Of a stretch of DNA of 16,810 nt, positions 6,736 to 13,816 are shown piece after piece. The position numbers and the translations under genes are program-made. Under the pieces are notes generated by a model, which saw nothing but the letters and a program-made list of their open reading frames with translations, searched no databases and had not been told where the DNA came from. Source of the DNA: Firmicutes bacterium UBA2296 (GTDB lineage Bacteria; Bacillota; UBA994); contig DDWC01000209.1 of NCBI GenBank assembly GCA_002345475.1, positions 1 to 16,810 of the forward strand, in the 5' to 3' direction. How positions within the stretch are numbered: position 1 is the first letter of the stretch; the number at the start of each line of letters is the position of its first letter.

Positions 6736-7650
6736 ATGCCAGAACACATACTCCGCCACACTGTAGGCGAGCAACACGATGGAGTGTCGGCCAGAGCTGT
6801 CCTGATGGGGGAACTCGGCATATCGCGACAGCTCCTGACCAGGATCAAGCGCAGCGGAGAGTTTTATATCAACGATAATCCGTCCCTGCTCAAAGACAGG
6901 GTGCGAGCGGGTGATTGGCTTCTCATCGTCCTGCGCGAAGAGAAGGATCAGGATATAGAACCCGAAGATATCCCGCTGTCCATTGCCTTTGAGGATGAGC
7001 ATTTGCTGGTGGTGGACAAGCCTGCAGGTATGGTGGTGCATCCCACCAAGGGGTATCTCAGCGGAACTCTGGCTAACGCTGTCATAAACCACTGGAGGCA
7101 GGCGGGCGAGTTTTTTCTCTTTCGGCCTGTGCACAGATTGGACCGGTATACTTCCGGATTAGTGATAATTGCCAAGAACCCATATGTTCAGGAATCCCTC
7201 ACCAGACAACATGGCGATGGGCGATGGCAAAAGATATACACGCTGATCGTCAGTGGCCGTATCGTTGCCCCATGCGGGCTCATCGACGCACCAATACATC
7301 GCGTGGGCATGGGCACCCGCAGAAGGGTGATATCTGATCTTGGTCAATCTGCTCAGACTCTCTGGCGACTTCTTGCCGCCTGGGAGTCTGCGTCACTGGT
7401 AGAGGCCACACTTATAACCGGACGCACGCATCAGATCCGCGCCCATTTTGCGCATATCGGACATCCTCTGGTAGGCGACGATGTGTACGGCGAGCCCAGC
7501 CCCCTGCTGAGCAGGCAGGCCTTACACGCTGGCCGCATAAGATTCGATCATCCAGTGAGCGGTGAGACAATTGACCTTGTAAGTCCTCTTCCCCATGATA
7601 TGCGGCGCCTTCTGGGAGGAATGGGGCATGACTGTGAAGAACCTAACTAG
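6736..7650 (+). CDS. RluA/RluD-family RNA pseudouridine synthase
   Basis: Isomerises uridine to pseudouridine in rRNA or tRNA. The 304-residue product has an N-terminal S4-like RNA-binding segment (about 15-65, with LTRIKRSGEFYINDNP). The catalytic domain begins at EDEHLLVVDKPAGMVVHP. The catalytic aspartate is D136 in the family signature HRLDRYTSG (133-141). Near the C-terminus GRTHQIRAHFAHIGHPLVGDDVYG matches the conserved family block. The ATG directly follows the permease stop codon with no gap, and GGAAG inside the permease 3' end serves as ribosome binding site, so it is translated as part of this operon. The target uridine cannot be read from sequence; Bacillota usually carry several such paralogues. 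Its pairing with an ABC exporter has no obvious functional reason. Confidence 0.92.
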   Translation: MPEHILRHTVGEQHDGVSARAVLMGELGISRQLLTRIKRSGEFYINDNPSLLKDRVRAGDWLLIVLREEKDQDIEPEDIPLSIAFEDEHLLVVDKPAGMVVHPTKGYLSGTLANAVINHWRQAGEFFLFRPVHRLDRYTSGLVIIAKNPYVQESLTRQHGDGRWQKIYTLIVSGRIVAPCGLIDAPIHRVGMGTRRRVISDLGQSAQTLWRLLAAWESASLVEATLITGRTHQIRAHFAHIGHPLVGDDVYGEPSPLLSRQALHAGRIRFDHPVSGETIDLVSPLPHDMRRLLGGMGHDCEEPN

Positions 7651-7674
7651 GAAGATGTGACAGGAGGACTGAAA

Positions 7675-8124
7675 ATGGGTAGACGAGATGAGCGTTTGCA
7701 TGAACTGGGCATTGTACTGCCTCCCCTGCCTAATTCACTGGGCAACTACATCCCCGCAAATAGGGCTGGCAATCTGGTGTATACCTCGGGGCAGGGATCA
7801 CGCTCCATAAAGGGCTATGTTGGTGGCGATCTAAGTATAGAAGAGGGCTATGCCGCGGCTCGAGAAGCCGCTATGCGGTGTCTTGCGTGCCTTCAGGCTG
7901 AACTTGGGACCCTGGACAAAGTGGAAAAAGTGTTTAAAGTTCTAGGTTTCGTGCGCAGTGCGCCGGGCTTTTCATCACAGCCGGCGGTCATGAACGGGGC
8001 ATCTGACCTCTTTGTAGAAGTCTTTGGAGACGCCGGACGGCATGCTCGCTCCGCGATCGGAGTTAACGAACTGCCGGAAGGCATTGCCGTGGAAGTTGAA
8101 ATCCTGGTGTCGGTGCGGGACTAA
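7675..8124 (+). CDS. RidA (YjgF/YER057c/UK114) family protein
   Basis: RidA proteins hydrolyse reactive enamine/imine intermediates released by PLP enzymes, though many relatives have unknown roles. The product is 149 residues, longer than E. coli RidA (128), and starts GRRDERLHELGIVLPPLPNS, typical of the longer subgroup. The key arginine is kept: R125 in HARSAIGVNELP, the position of E. coli R105. The matching glutamate E140 is also kept, with the same 15-residue spacing, so deaminase activity is plausible. I chose the ATG at 7675 because AGGAGG lies seven bases upstream; the upstream GTG at 7657 would translate through this site. It follows the pseudouridine synthase by 24 bp in the same operon. 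No PLP-dependent enzyme is encoded nearby to explain it. Confidence 0.9.
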   Translation: MGRRDERLHELGIVLPPLPNSLGNYIPANRAGNLVYTSGQGSRSIKGYVGGDLSIEEGYAAAREAAMRCLACLQAELGTLDKVEKVFKVLGFVRSAPGFSSQPAVMNGASDLFVEVFGDAGRHARSAIGVNELPEGIAVEVEILVSVRD

Positions 8125-8155
8125 TAAGGGTCCGGTCCGACTCATTTAAAGGCAG

Positions 8156-9292
8156 GTGAAGTCCTTGCTTGAATCAAAACCGTATCGCATCGCCCTGTGG
8201 GTCCTGACGATAGCCCTCATTGTTCTGGTGGGCAGACACATTTCTGGTGTCTTTAGCCCGCTTTGGATTGTGGCTCGCGCCTTATTCACGCCGCTGATTG
8301 TTGCCGGACTAATGTACTACTGGTTCTCTCCTGTGGTTAACTGGCTGGCTCGCAGGCGGCTGCCACGCTGGCTGGCAATAGCTGTCCTGTATTTTAGTCT
8401 GGGGGCTCTGGTATCCTTACTGGTGCTGGCAGTGGGACCGGTGCTTCAGGACCAGTTTACTAATCTGGTGGACAGCTGGCCGAGGCTGATTGCGGAGATC
8501 CGGGTACAGCTTCTGGAACTGCAGGAAAATGAGCTTATCTCACGTTTCTACCAGGGTGACCCGCTGGATTTCGAGGAAATTGTCAACCAGCTGGCGCAAC
8601 AGGCCAACCGATGGTTGCTTTCTTTTACCGCCAACCTGCCAACTCTGCTGGGCAACACCGCCAACTTCCTGACGATCCTCCTGATAATACCCTTTATCCT
8701 TTTTTACATGCTCCTGGAAGGACACAGGCTGCCGGAGGGGCTGGTCAGATTCTTGCCCATGCGCCATCGCCCGGAAGTCCGACAGGTTTTGCGGGATATG
8801 GACGCGGCACTGAGTGCCTACATTCAGGGTGTGATTATTGTCAGCCTCAGCGTTGGTTTTATGGCGTACATTGGCTACACCATCATAGGGATCGAATACA
8901 CCCTGCTCCTGGCGGTAATAGCCTGTGTGACCAACATCATCCCCTTTTTCGGGCCCATTGTCGGTACCCTGCCCGGAGTACTGGTGGCACTGGTTATGTC
9001 CCCTAGCAAGGCCCTGCAAGTGGTGCTGATGATTGTAGTGATACAGCAGATCGAAAGTATCCTGCTCTCTCCGAGAGTTATGGGCAGAAAAATACACGCC
9101 CACCCGGTATCAATAATCCTCCTGGTCATTTCAGCAGGCAAGCTGGGCGGACTGGTCGGCATCATTTTGGCTATTCCTACTTTCGCCGTGGTAAAAGTAA
9201 TAGCTACGCACCTCTATTCAATCTTTAAGATTTATGAGGACGATGATGATGACCACCCACGGGAGGTTGTCCCGGGGATTATACAGGAGTGA
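8156..9292 (+). CDS. AI-2E-family (PerM/YtvI-like) membrane permease
   Basis: Integral membrane protein of 378 residues with about eight hydrophobic segments. Two lie near the N-terminus (about 12-32 and 38-57), a third at about 75-98, then a polar stretch, and a dense hydrophobic C-terminal half. The block GPIVGTLPGVLVAL, followed by QQIESILLSPRVMGRKIHAHPVSI, is the hallmark of the family. Members have been linked to autoinducer-2 export, Na+/H+ exchange or unknown transport, so the substrate is open. The C-terminus ends in an acidic tail (YEDDDDDHPRE), probably cytoplasmic. The GTG at 8156 is used with AAAGG just upstream; a TTG at 8165 behind AGGTGA is a possible alternative. It lies 31 bp after the RidA gene and is the last gene of the run, facing the HAD gene. 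Confidence 0.88.
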   Translation: MKSLLESKPYRIALWVLTIALIVLVGRHISGVFSPLWIVARALFTPLIVAGLMYYWFSPVVNWLARRRLPRWLAIAVLYFSLGALVSLLVLAVGPVLQDQFTNLVDSWPRLIAEIRVQLLELQENELISRFYQGDPLDFEEIVNQLAQQANRWLLSFTANLPTLLGNTANFLTILLIIPFILFYMLLEGHRLPEGLVRFLPMRHRPEVRQVLRDMDAALSAYIQGVIIVSLSVGFMAYIGYTIIGIEYTLLLAVIACVTNIIPFFGPIVGTLPGVLVALVMSPSKALQVVLMIVVIQQIESILLSPRVMGRKIHAHPVSIILLVISAGKLGGLVGIILAIPTFAVVKVIATHLYSIFKIYEDDDDDHPREVVPGIIQE

Positions 9293-9299
9293 CCCGTAG

Positions 9300-9356
9300 G
9301 CGAAGCAGACGACCGTAGCTATACCAGCAAGGTGTAGCTACGGTCGTCTGCTTCGC
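9300..9356. repeat. Long near-perfect palindrome: 26-bp stem, 5-nt loop
   Basis: Bases 9300-9321 are exactly complementary to 9335-9356 (22 bp). The stem continues inward by one T-G wobble and three Watson-Crick pairs (9322-9325 with 9331-9334), leaving the loop AGCAA. It starts seven bases after the permease stop codon. There is no U-tract on either side (plus TGTGCGC, minus CTACGGG), so it is unlike an intrinsic terminator despite its strength. It adjoins heptad element copy 3. It could be a dispersed palindrome, a transcript 3'-end stabiliser or a terminator of another type. Confidence 0.75.
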
Positions 9357-9359
9357 TGT

Positions 9360-9443
9360 GCGCTTGGCGCTTGGTTGAGGCGGTGGCTGGAGAGCAGGAA
9401 TTTTGGGTAGCGGGCCCTCCAGTCTCCAGGAACCAGGTTCGAG
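9360..9443. repeat. Heptad-array inverted element, copy 3
   Basis: Two identical units GCGCTTG GCGCTTG at 9360-9373, then a degenerate one (GTTGAGG). After about 35 bp comes the inverted arm at 9416-9443, which on the minus strand reads in 7-bp steps GAACCTG, GTTCCTG, GAGACTG (7-bp period visible on the plus strand as CCTCCAG, TCTCCAG, GAACCAG at 9416-9436). It lies between the convergent ends of the permease and HAD genes. GCGCTTG is also present in copy 2 (3226-3232) and GTTCCTG in copies 1 and 2. No coding potential is seen in this 161-bp gap. Confidence 0.55.
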
Positions 9444-9453
9444 GTACGCCTCC

Positions 9454-10260
9454 CTACCTGGTGCCTTTAATGATCAGCTCATCGATGGCATAGACCACCC
9501 CGTCTTCGGAGTTAGTCCTGGTGATAAAGTCGGCTATGGACAGGACCTCGGGATCGGCGTTGCCCATGGCCACGCCGATGCCGGCGTATTCGATCATATC
9601 GATGTCATTTTGGCCGTCGCCGATGGCCATCATCTGCTGTCGGGTTATGCCAAGCCCTTCACCCAGGAACGCCAGAGCACAAGATTTTCTGGCCAGCGGG
9701 TGCCCTATCTCCAGAAAATGTGGACGGGAAGTGTTGACAGTTAGCTGCCCTCCGAAGATACGAAACGCCTCGGGCAGTAACTCTCGGGCAATATACGATG
9801 GGTCTCCAATTGCCACGATCTTTACTACGCTGTCCATGGACTGCGAACTCAATGTACCAACGGCCTTGACGGGGACCTTGACGTGGAAGGCATAGCTTTC
9901 GGCTACTTCGTTGAGTTCCTTCACTATCAGTTCGTCATCGACATAGAGGTTAATGTGTACAGGAAGCGCTTCAAAGAAATGCAGCACCTCCCGGGCCAGG
10001 TCAGGAGGCATATGCAATGAACGCAGGACCCTGCCGGACCCGGTTGTCTTGATCAGTGCGCCCTGGTAGGTGATGAGGGGGACATCAAGCTCAAGTTCCC
10101 GGGCAATTTGCACCGCTGAGCTATACATACGACCGGTGGCGATAGTGACAAAAATCCCCCTTTCCTTCAGCAGGTGCAAGGCCCGCTTCGACTCGTCAGA
10201 TACGTTGCCCTCCGGCGTGAGCAGAGTGTCATCCAGATCAAGTGCCACAAGTCTTATCAT
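9454..10260 (-). CDS. Cof-type HAD-superfamily phosphatase
   Basis: Haloacid-dehalogenase-like hydrolase of the Cof/YbiV type (IIB cap); these dephosphorylate sugar phosphates, FMN or similar small metabolites in the cytoplasm. In its 268 residues: motif I DLDDTLL with the nucleophile D8 and acid/base D10, motif II T42 in ATGR, motif III K192 (here RKSCAL instead of the usual KG), motif IV GDGQNDIDM at 214-222 binding Mg2+. The region between motifs II and III (about 85-185) is the cap that sets the substrate, which cannot be predicted. The ATG follows the addA stop by 22 bp, with AAAGGGG within that gap, so it is probably the last gene of the addBA operon. No link to DNA repair is known to me. 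Confidence 0.9.
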   Translation of the reverse strand: MIRLVALDLDDTLLTPEGNVSDESKRALHLLKERGIFVTIATGRMYSSAVQIARELELDVPLITYQGALIKTTGSGRVLRSLHMPPDLAREVLHFFEALPVHINLYVDDELIVKELNEVAESYAFHVKVPVKAVGTLSSQSMDSVVKIVAIGDPSYIARELLPEAFRIFGGQLTVNTSRPHFLEIGHPLARKSCALAFLGEGLGITRQQMMAIGDGQNDIDMIEYAGIGVAMGNADPEVLSIADFITRTNSEDGVVYAIDELIIKGTR

Positions 10261-10282
10261 TTTGCTTCAGTTCCCCTTTGCT

Positions 10283-13200
10283 CTAGCTGTGCGCATCGGC
10301 ACTTAGCATGATGTCCTGTTTGAGCGCGATAAAGGACAGGTAGGCCTGATCCACGGATCTGCCAAACAACCTTTCCACGGCCCTCTGGTATAGGTGCAAC
10401 TGTTTCCTGTACGCCGGGAAGAGACGCAGTGAACGATCGGTCTTAAAATCCAGCATAATGAGTTTGCCGCCATCGAGAAACAGGCAATCGATAATACCCT
10501 GCAGCATGACCTGTTCTTGCCCTTGTGCATTGGGATAAACCTCCTCCAGGTCAATCATCATACTGAAGGGAACTTCGCGCCAGACCCGTTCAGCTCTGGC
10601 CAGCCTGAGCCCCAGCTCACGGGAGAAGAAGTCGGATATGAGCGACAGATCCATGTGATCTGCCACTTCGGAAACGATTATGTCTTGCGCCAACAGTCTG
10701 GCCCTCAGGGCAGTCAGGTAGTCTAGGTCCGAGGACTGAGCAAAGTCCGCATGCTGCAAAAGCATGTGGACAGCACTGCCCAGCTCGACGCCCCCTACAG
10801 TGGGCACCGACTCTGGCACATAACTTGTTAAGAGGTCGTATACCGGGTCTTCAGCCGCGTCCACAAGTCTGCCCTTCAGCTCACTTACAGTTGCTTTGGC
10901 CGCCAGAGTCGCAGCCGCCAGGCCCGGATATTGCCAGCTGAGAGCTTCTGCAATCCGGTTGCCGGTGCTGATAGCGGGAGCCCCTTCCACGGGGTCCGGG
11001 ACGCCATGGTCATTAGCGGTTGCCGCTGGAGACCTGACTCCCTCAAGGCCAACCTGGCGCAGGACAAAGGTACTCCCCACATGATCTGGCAACACGGCTG
11101 GTCCAATCCAGTCCAGCGGCGAGCGAGCGGCGGCCAGCAAGCGCTGGCTGAGGACACCGCACTTGCCCTGTGAGGGTGTAGTTTTCTGCCACTGATCTAT
11201 TTTGCTCCCGCGGTTGGCCACGCTGCCTACCAGATAGAGTCGCTCCCTGGCCCGGGTCATGGCGACATAAAGGATGCGCAGTTCTTCGGCCAGGGCTTCC
11301 CGACGCAGGCGGTTCTGGATCATCAGTCTGGGCAGGGTCGGGTATCTCTGTCGGCCATCGAGTTCCACGGCCTGAGGGCCAAGACCCATGCCCCGATGGA
11401 TCAGCACCGGTCTTGTCTGGTCGCTCATGTTAAAGCGCCGGCCCAGGCCAGCCACAAACACTATGGGGAACTCCAGACCCTTGCTCTTGTGAACGCTGAG
11501 TATCCGCACGACATCCTCGCCCTCACCCAGCACCTTAGCGCTTCCCAGATCGCCTTCCGCCTCCTGTAGGCGTTCTATGAAACGCAGAAAACGAAAGAGC
11601 CCCCGGAATGAAGTTCGTTCGTACTGGCAGGCACGATCGTACAGGGCGCGGAGATTCGCCTGGCGCTGAGAGCCTCCTGGGGTGGCCCCCACAAACACAT
11701 AGTAGCCTGTCTCACGGTATACCTGCCATATCAGTTCCGGCAGGCTGCCGCGCCGTGCCACCTGCCTCCATACCCTAAGCTGCGAGAGAAACGACTGCAG
11801 TTTTGCTCCGAGCGCATCTCCATGCGACGCCCGTTCTTTAAGACCGTCAAAAAACCCTATGTCACGAGACGGAGAACGTATCTCGCTGAGCTCATCGCCG
11901 GAGAGGCCCAATAATGGCGACCGGAGTACGGCAGCCAGAGGAATATCCTGAAGTGGGTTATCTATGACACGCAGCAGGGAGAGCATGGTAGAGACTTCAG
12001 TGGCAGCAAAATAGCCAGTTACTGTGTCAGCATAGACCGGAACTGCTATACTGACCATCTCTTGGACAAAGCTCTCTGCCCAGCCTCTGGTTGCTCTGAG
12101 CAGTACCACAATGTCTCTGTAGTTAACCCGGCGGAAGTCGCCCTTTTTCGCGTCGTACAGCCGATACTGGTCTGAACTCACCAGATGCGATATCTCACGG
12201 GCGATAAACCTGGCTTCGGATCTGGCTGCGTCTATCGGTTCCTCATCTTCATCGGCGTCGAGGACTCCCCGATCCAGTAGGCAGAGGTCCGTGGTTGGCG
12301 GCACTGCCAGGGGATGCTCGGGAAATGCAACCCCCGCTCGCAGCGCCGCGTCATCATCGTAGTCCATCTCCCCCACTTCTTGCGTCATGATTCGCCGAAA
12401 GAGGTGGTTGACTGCTTCCAGGACATGCGGGCGACTGCGAAAGTTTGCCGTGAGGTCGACCGCTTCTCCTTCCTGCGACTGTGAATACAACAGATGCTTC
12501 TGCATGAAAAGCGAAGGCTCGGCCAGACGGAATCTGTAAATGCTCTGTTTTACATCTCCCACCATAAAGGTGTTATCACCCCTGGCCAGGCTGTTGATAA
12601 TTCTCTCCTGCACCGCATTTATGTCCTGATACTCGTCTGTGAGAATCTCCGCGAATTTGCGTTGTAATTGCTCCGCAACTGCGGAAGGCTGCCCTGACTC
12701 GTCTAGCAGCAGCTCCAGGCAAAAGTGCTCCAGATCGGCGAAATCCACGAGGCCCTTTTCTCGCTTGCTGCGGGTATATCTGTCTCTATAGCCTAGCGTG
12801 ACCTCCACAAGGCAGGACACGACGGGAGCGGCCAGGCGCATTCCTGCGGCGAAATCGCACATGGATTGCGCCAGCCAGGATGACAGCTTCTTGCCAACAA
12901 TATCTTTGGCCTGCTCGCGCAGGTCTTTACAGCGATCCCGCAACTCTTCGTCCAGCGCCTTACGTGAGGGGAGCCTGCCAAAGGAGATATTCTGGATTGC
13001 CTGGCGCAGTCTGTCCCACCCAGATCCGGCGGCGGACAAAGCCACAGACACAGACTGCAAGTCCTCATGCAGCCGTTCCAGATAATGCTCGGGTCCGTCT
13101 TTGCAGGTGGCCACATCAATTGCCTGCAGAAGACACTCCCGGGCAAAGTTCAGTTCTGTCTCCACATATTTGGATATTTCCTCAGCGTAACCTTCCAGGG

Positions 13201-13816
13201 TTCTGTGCAGCCCCTCGCCGCGATAATCTTCAACCAGGCTGCCAAGCCAGTCGACTGGATGGGGGTTGCTCTCTGCGAAGGCCGCCAACCTGAGTATGAG
13301 TTCCCTGACTTCACGATCGTCGTGTTTGCCGGTAAAACCCTCGATCAGGCTCATAAACGCTTCACTGGGTTCCTCGTATTGCACCTCAAGTACGTGCTCC
13401 ACAGCCTCCTCCCGCAACAGCTGTGCTTCGTGTTCATCGGCCACCCGAAAGGACGGATCGAGATCCAGCAAGTAGAAATACTGGCGAAGCAGATCAAGGC
13501 AAAATGAATGCAAAGTCATAATTGAGGCTTTGCCCAGCAACAAGGACTGACGCAGGAGTCTTTCATCGCCTGGGGACTCCCTGTGCAGTCGAACCAGAGC
13601 CGCACCGACACGCTCCCTCATCTCAGCAGCGGCGGCATTGGTGAAGGTGACCACAAGGAGTCGATCAATATCTATCGGTCTGGCCACATCGTTAATCAGA
13701 CCCACAACGCGCTCCACCAGGACCGCGGTCTTGCCGGATCCTGCTCCGGCAGAAACCAATACGTTGGTGCCACGGGTATCTATGGCCTTCTTTTGCTCAG
13801 GCGTCCAGTTACTCAC
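10283..13816 (-). CDS. addA: AddA, helicase-nuclease subunit of AddAB
   Basis: ATP-driven 3'-5' DNA helicase and nuclease that, with AddB, resects double-strand ends for RecA loading. The 1,177-residue product shows superfamily 1 motifs in order: Walker A SAGAGSGKT (K29), TFTNAAAAEMRERV, DEYQD near 394, VGDVKQSIYRFR, NFRSRP, SVHKSKGLEFPIV and YVAMTRARERLYLVG. The C-terminal RecB-type nuclease domain has H1017 (GSAVHML), D1110 (QGIIDCLF), and D1123 and K1125 (LDFKTD), all in place, so the nuclease should be active. I start it at the GTG of 13816: GGGGAGGTG lies eight bases upstream and the product then begins MSNWTPEQKKAID as in other AddA proteins. An upstream extension of 57 codons is open only because it overlaps addB. 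The start overlaps the addB stop by eight bases. Confidence 0.96.
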   Translation of the reverse strand: MSNWTPEQKKAIDTRGTNVLVSAGAGSGKTAVLVERVVGLINDVARPIDIDRLLVVTFTNAAAAEMRERVGAALVRLHRESPGDERLLRQSLLLGKASIMTLHSFCLDLLRQYFYLLDLDPSFRVADEHEAQLLREEAVEHVLEVQYEEPSEAFMSLIEGFTGKHDDREVRELILRLAAFAESNPHPVDWLGSLVEDYRGEGLHRTLEGYAEEISKYVETELNFARECLLQAIDVATCKDGPEHYLERLHEDLQSVSVALSAAGSGWDRLRQAIQNISFGRLPSRKALDEELRDRCKDLREQAKDIVGKKLSSWLAQSMCDFAAGMRLAAPVVSCLVEVTLGYRDRYTRSKREKGLVDFADLEHFCLELLLDESGQPSAVAEQLQRKFAEILTDEYQDINAVQERIINSLARGDNTFMVGDVKQSIYRFRLAEPSLFMQKHLLYSQSQEGEAVDLTANFRSRPHVLEAVNHLFRRIMTQEVGEMDYDDDAALRAGVAFPEHPLAVPPTTDLCLLDRGVLDADEDEEPIDAARSEARFIAREISHLVSSDQYRLYDAKKGDFRRVNYRDIVVLLRATRGWAESFVQEMVSIAVPVYADTVTGYFAATEVSTMLSLLRVIDNPLQDIPLAAVLRSPLLGLSGDELSEIRSPSRDIGFFDGLKERASHGDALGAKLQSFLSQLRVWRQVARRGSLPELIWQVYRETGYYVFVGATPGGSQRQANLRALYDRACQYERTSFRGLFRFLRFIERLQEAEGDLGSAKVLGEGEDVVRILSVHKSKGLEFPIVFVAGLGRRFNMSDQTRPVLIHRGMGLGPQAVELDGRQRYPTLPRLMIQNRLRREALAEELRILYVAMTRARERLYLVGSVANRGSKIDQWQKTTPSQGKCGVLSQRLLAAARSPLDWIGPAVLPDHVGSTFVLRQVGLEGVRSPAATANDHGVPDPVEGAPAISTGNRIAEALSWQYPGLAAATLAAKATVSELKGRLVDAAEDPVYDLLTSYVPESVPTVGGVELGSAVHMLLQHADFAQSSDLDYLTALRARLLAQDIIVSEVADHMDLSLISDFFSRELGLRLARAERVWREVPFSMMIDLEEVYPNAQGQEQVMLQGIIDCLFLDGGKLIMLDFKTDRSLRLFPAYRKQLHLYQRAVERLFGRSVDQAYLSFIALKQDIMLSADAHS

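Noticed and set aside
7657..7674. GTG start for the RidA gene at 7657
   Set aside because: It would place the AGGAGG site inside the coding sequence. The ATG at 7675 has ideal spacing and the expected family N-terminus.
8540..9103. 187-codon minus-strand open frame inside the AI-2E permease gene
   Set aside because: It lies wholly antisense to a well-supported membrane protein gene. Its product is rich in Gln, His and Asn without any recognisable motif, as expected for a shadow frame.
9300..9356. Ordinary Rho-independent terminator
   Set aside because: The stem is strong but no T-run follows on either strand, so I list it as a palindrome of unknown role rather than a terminator.
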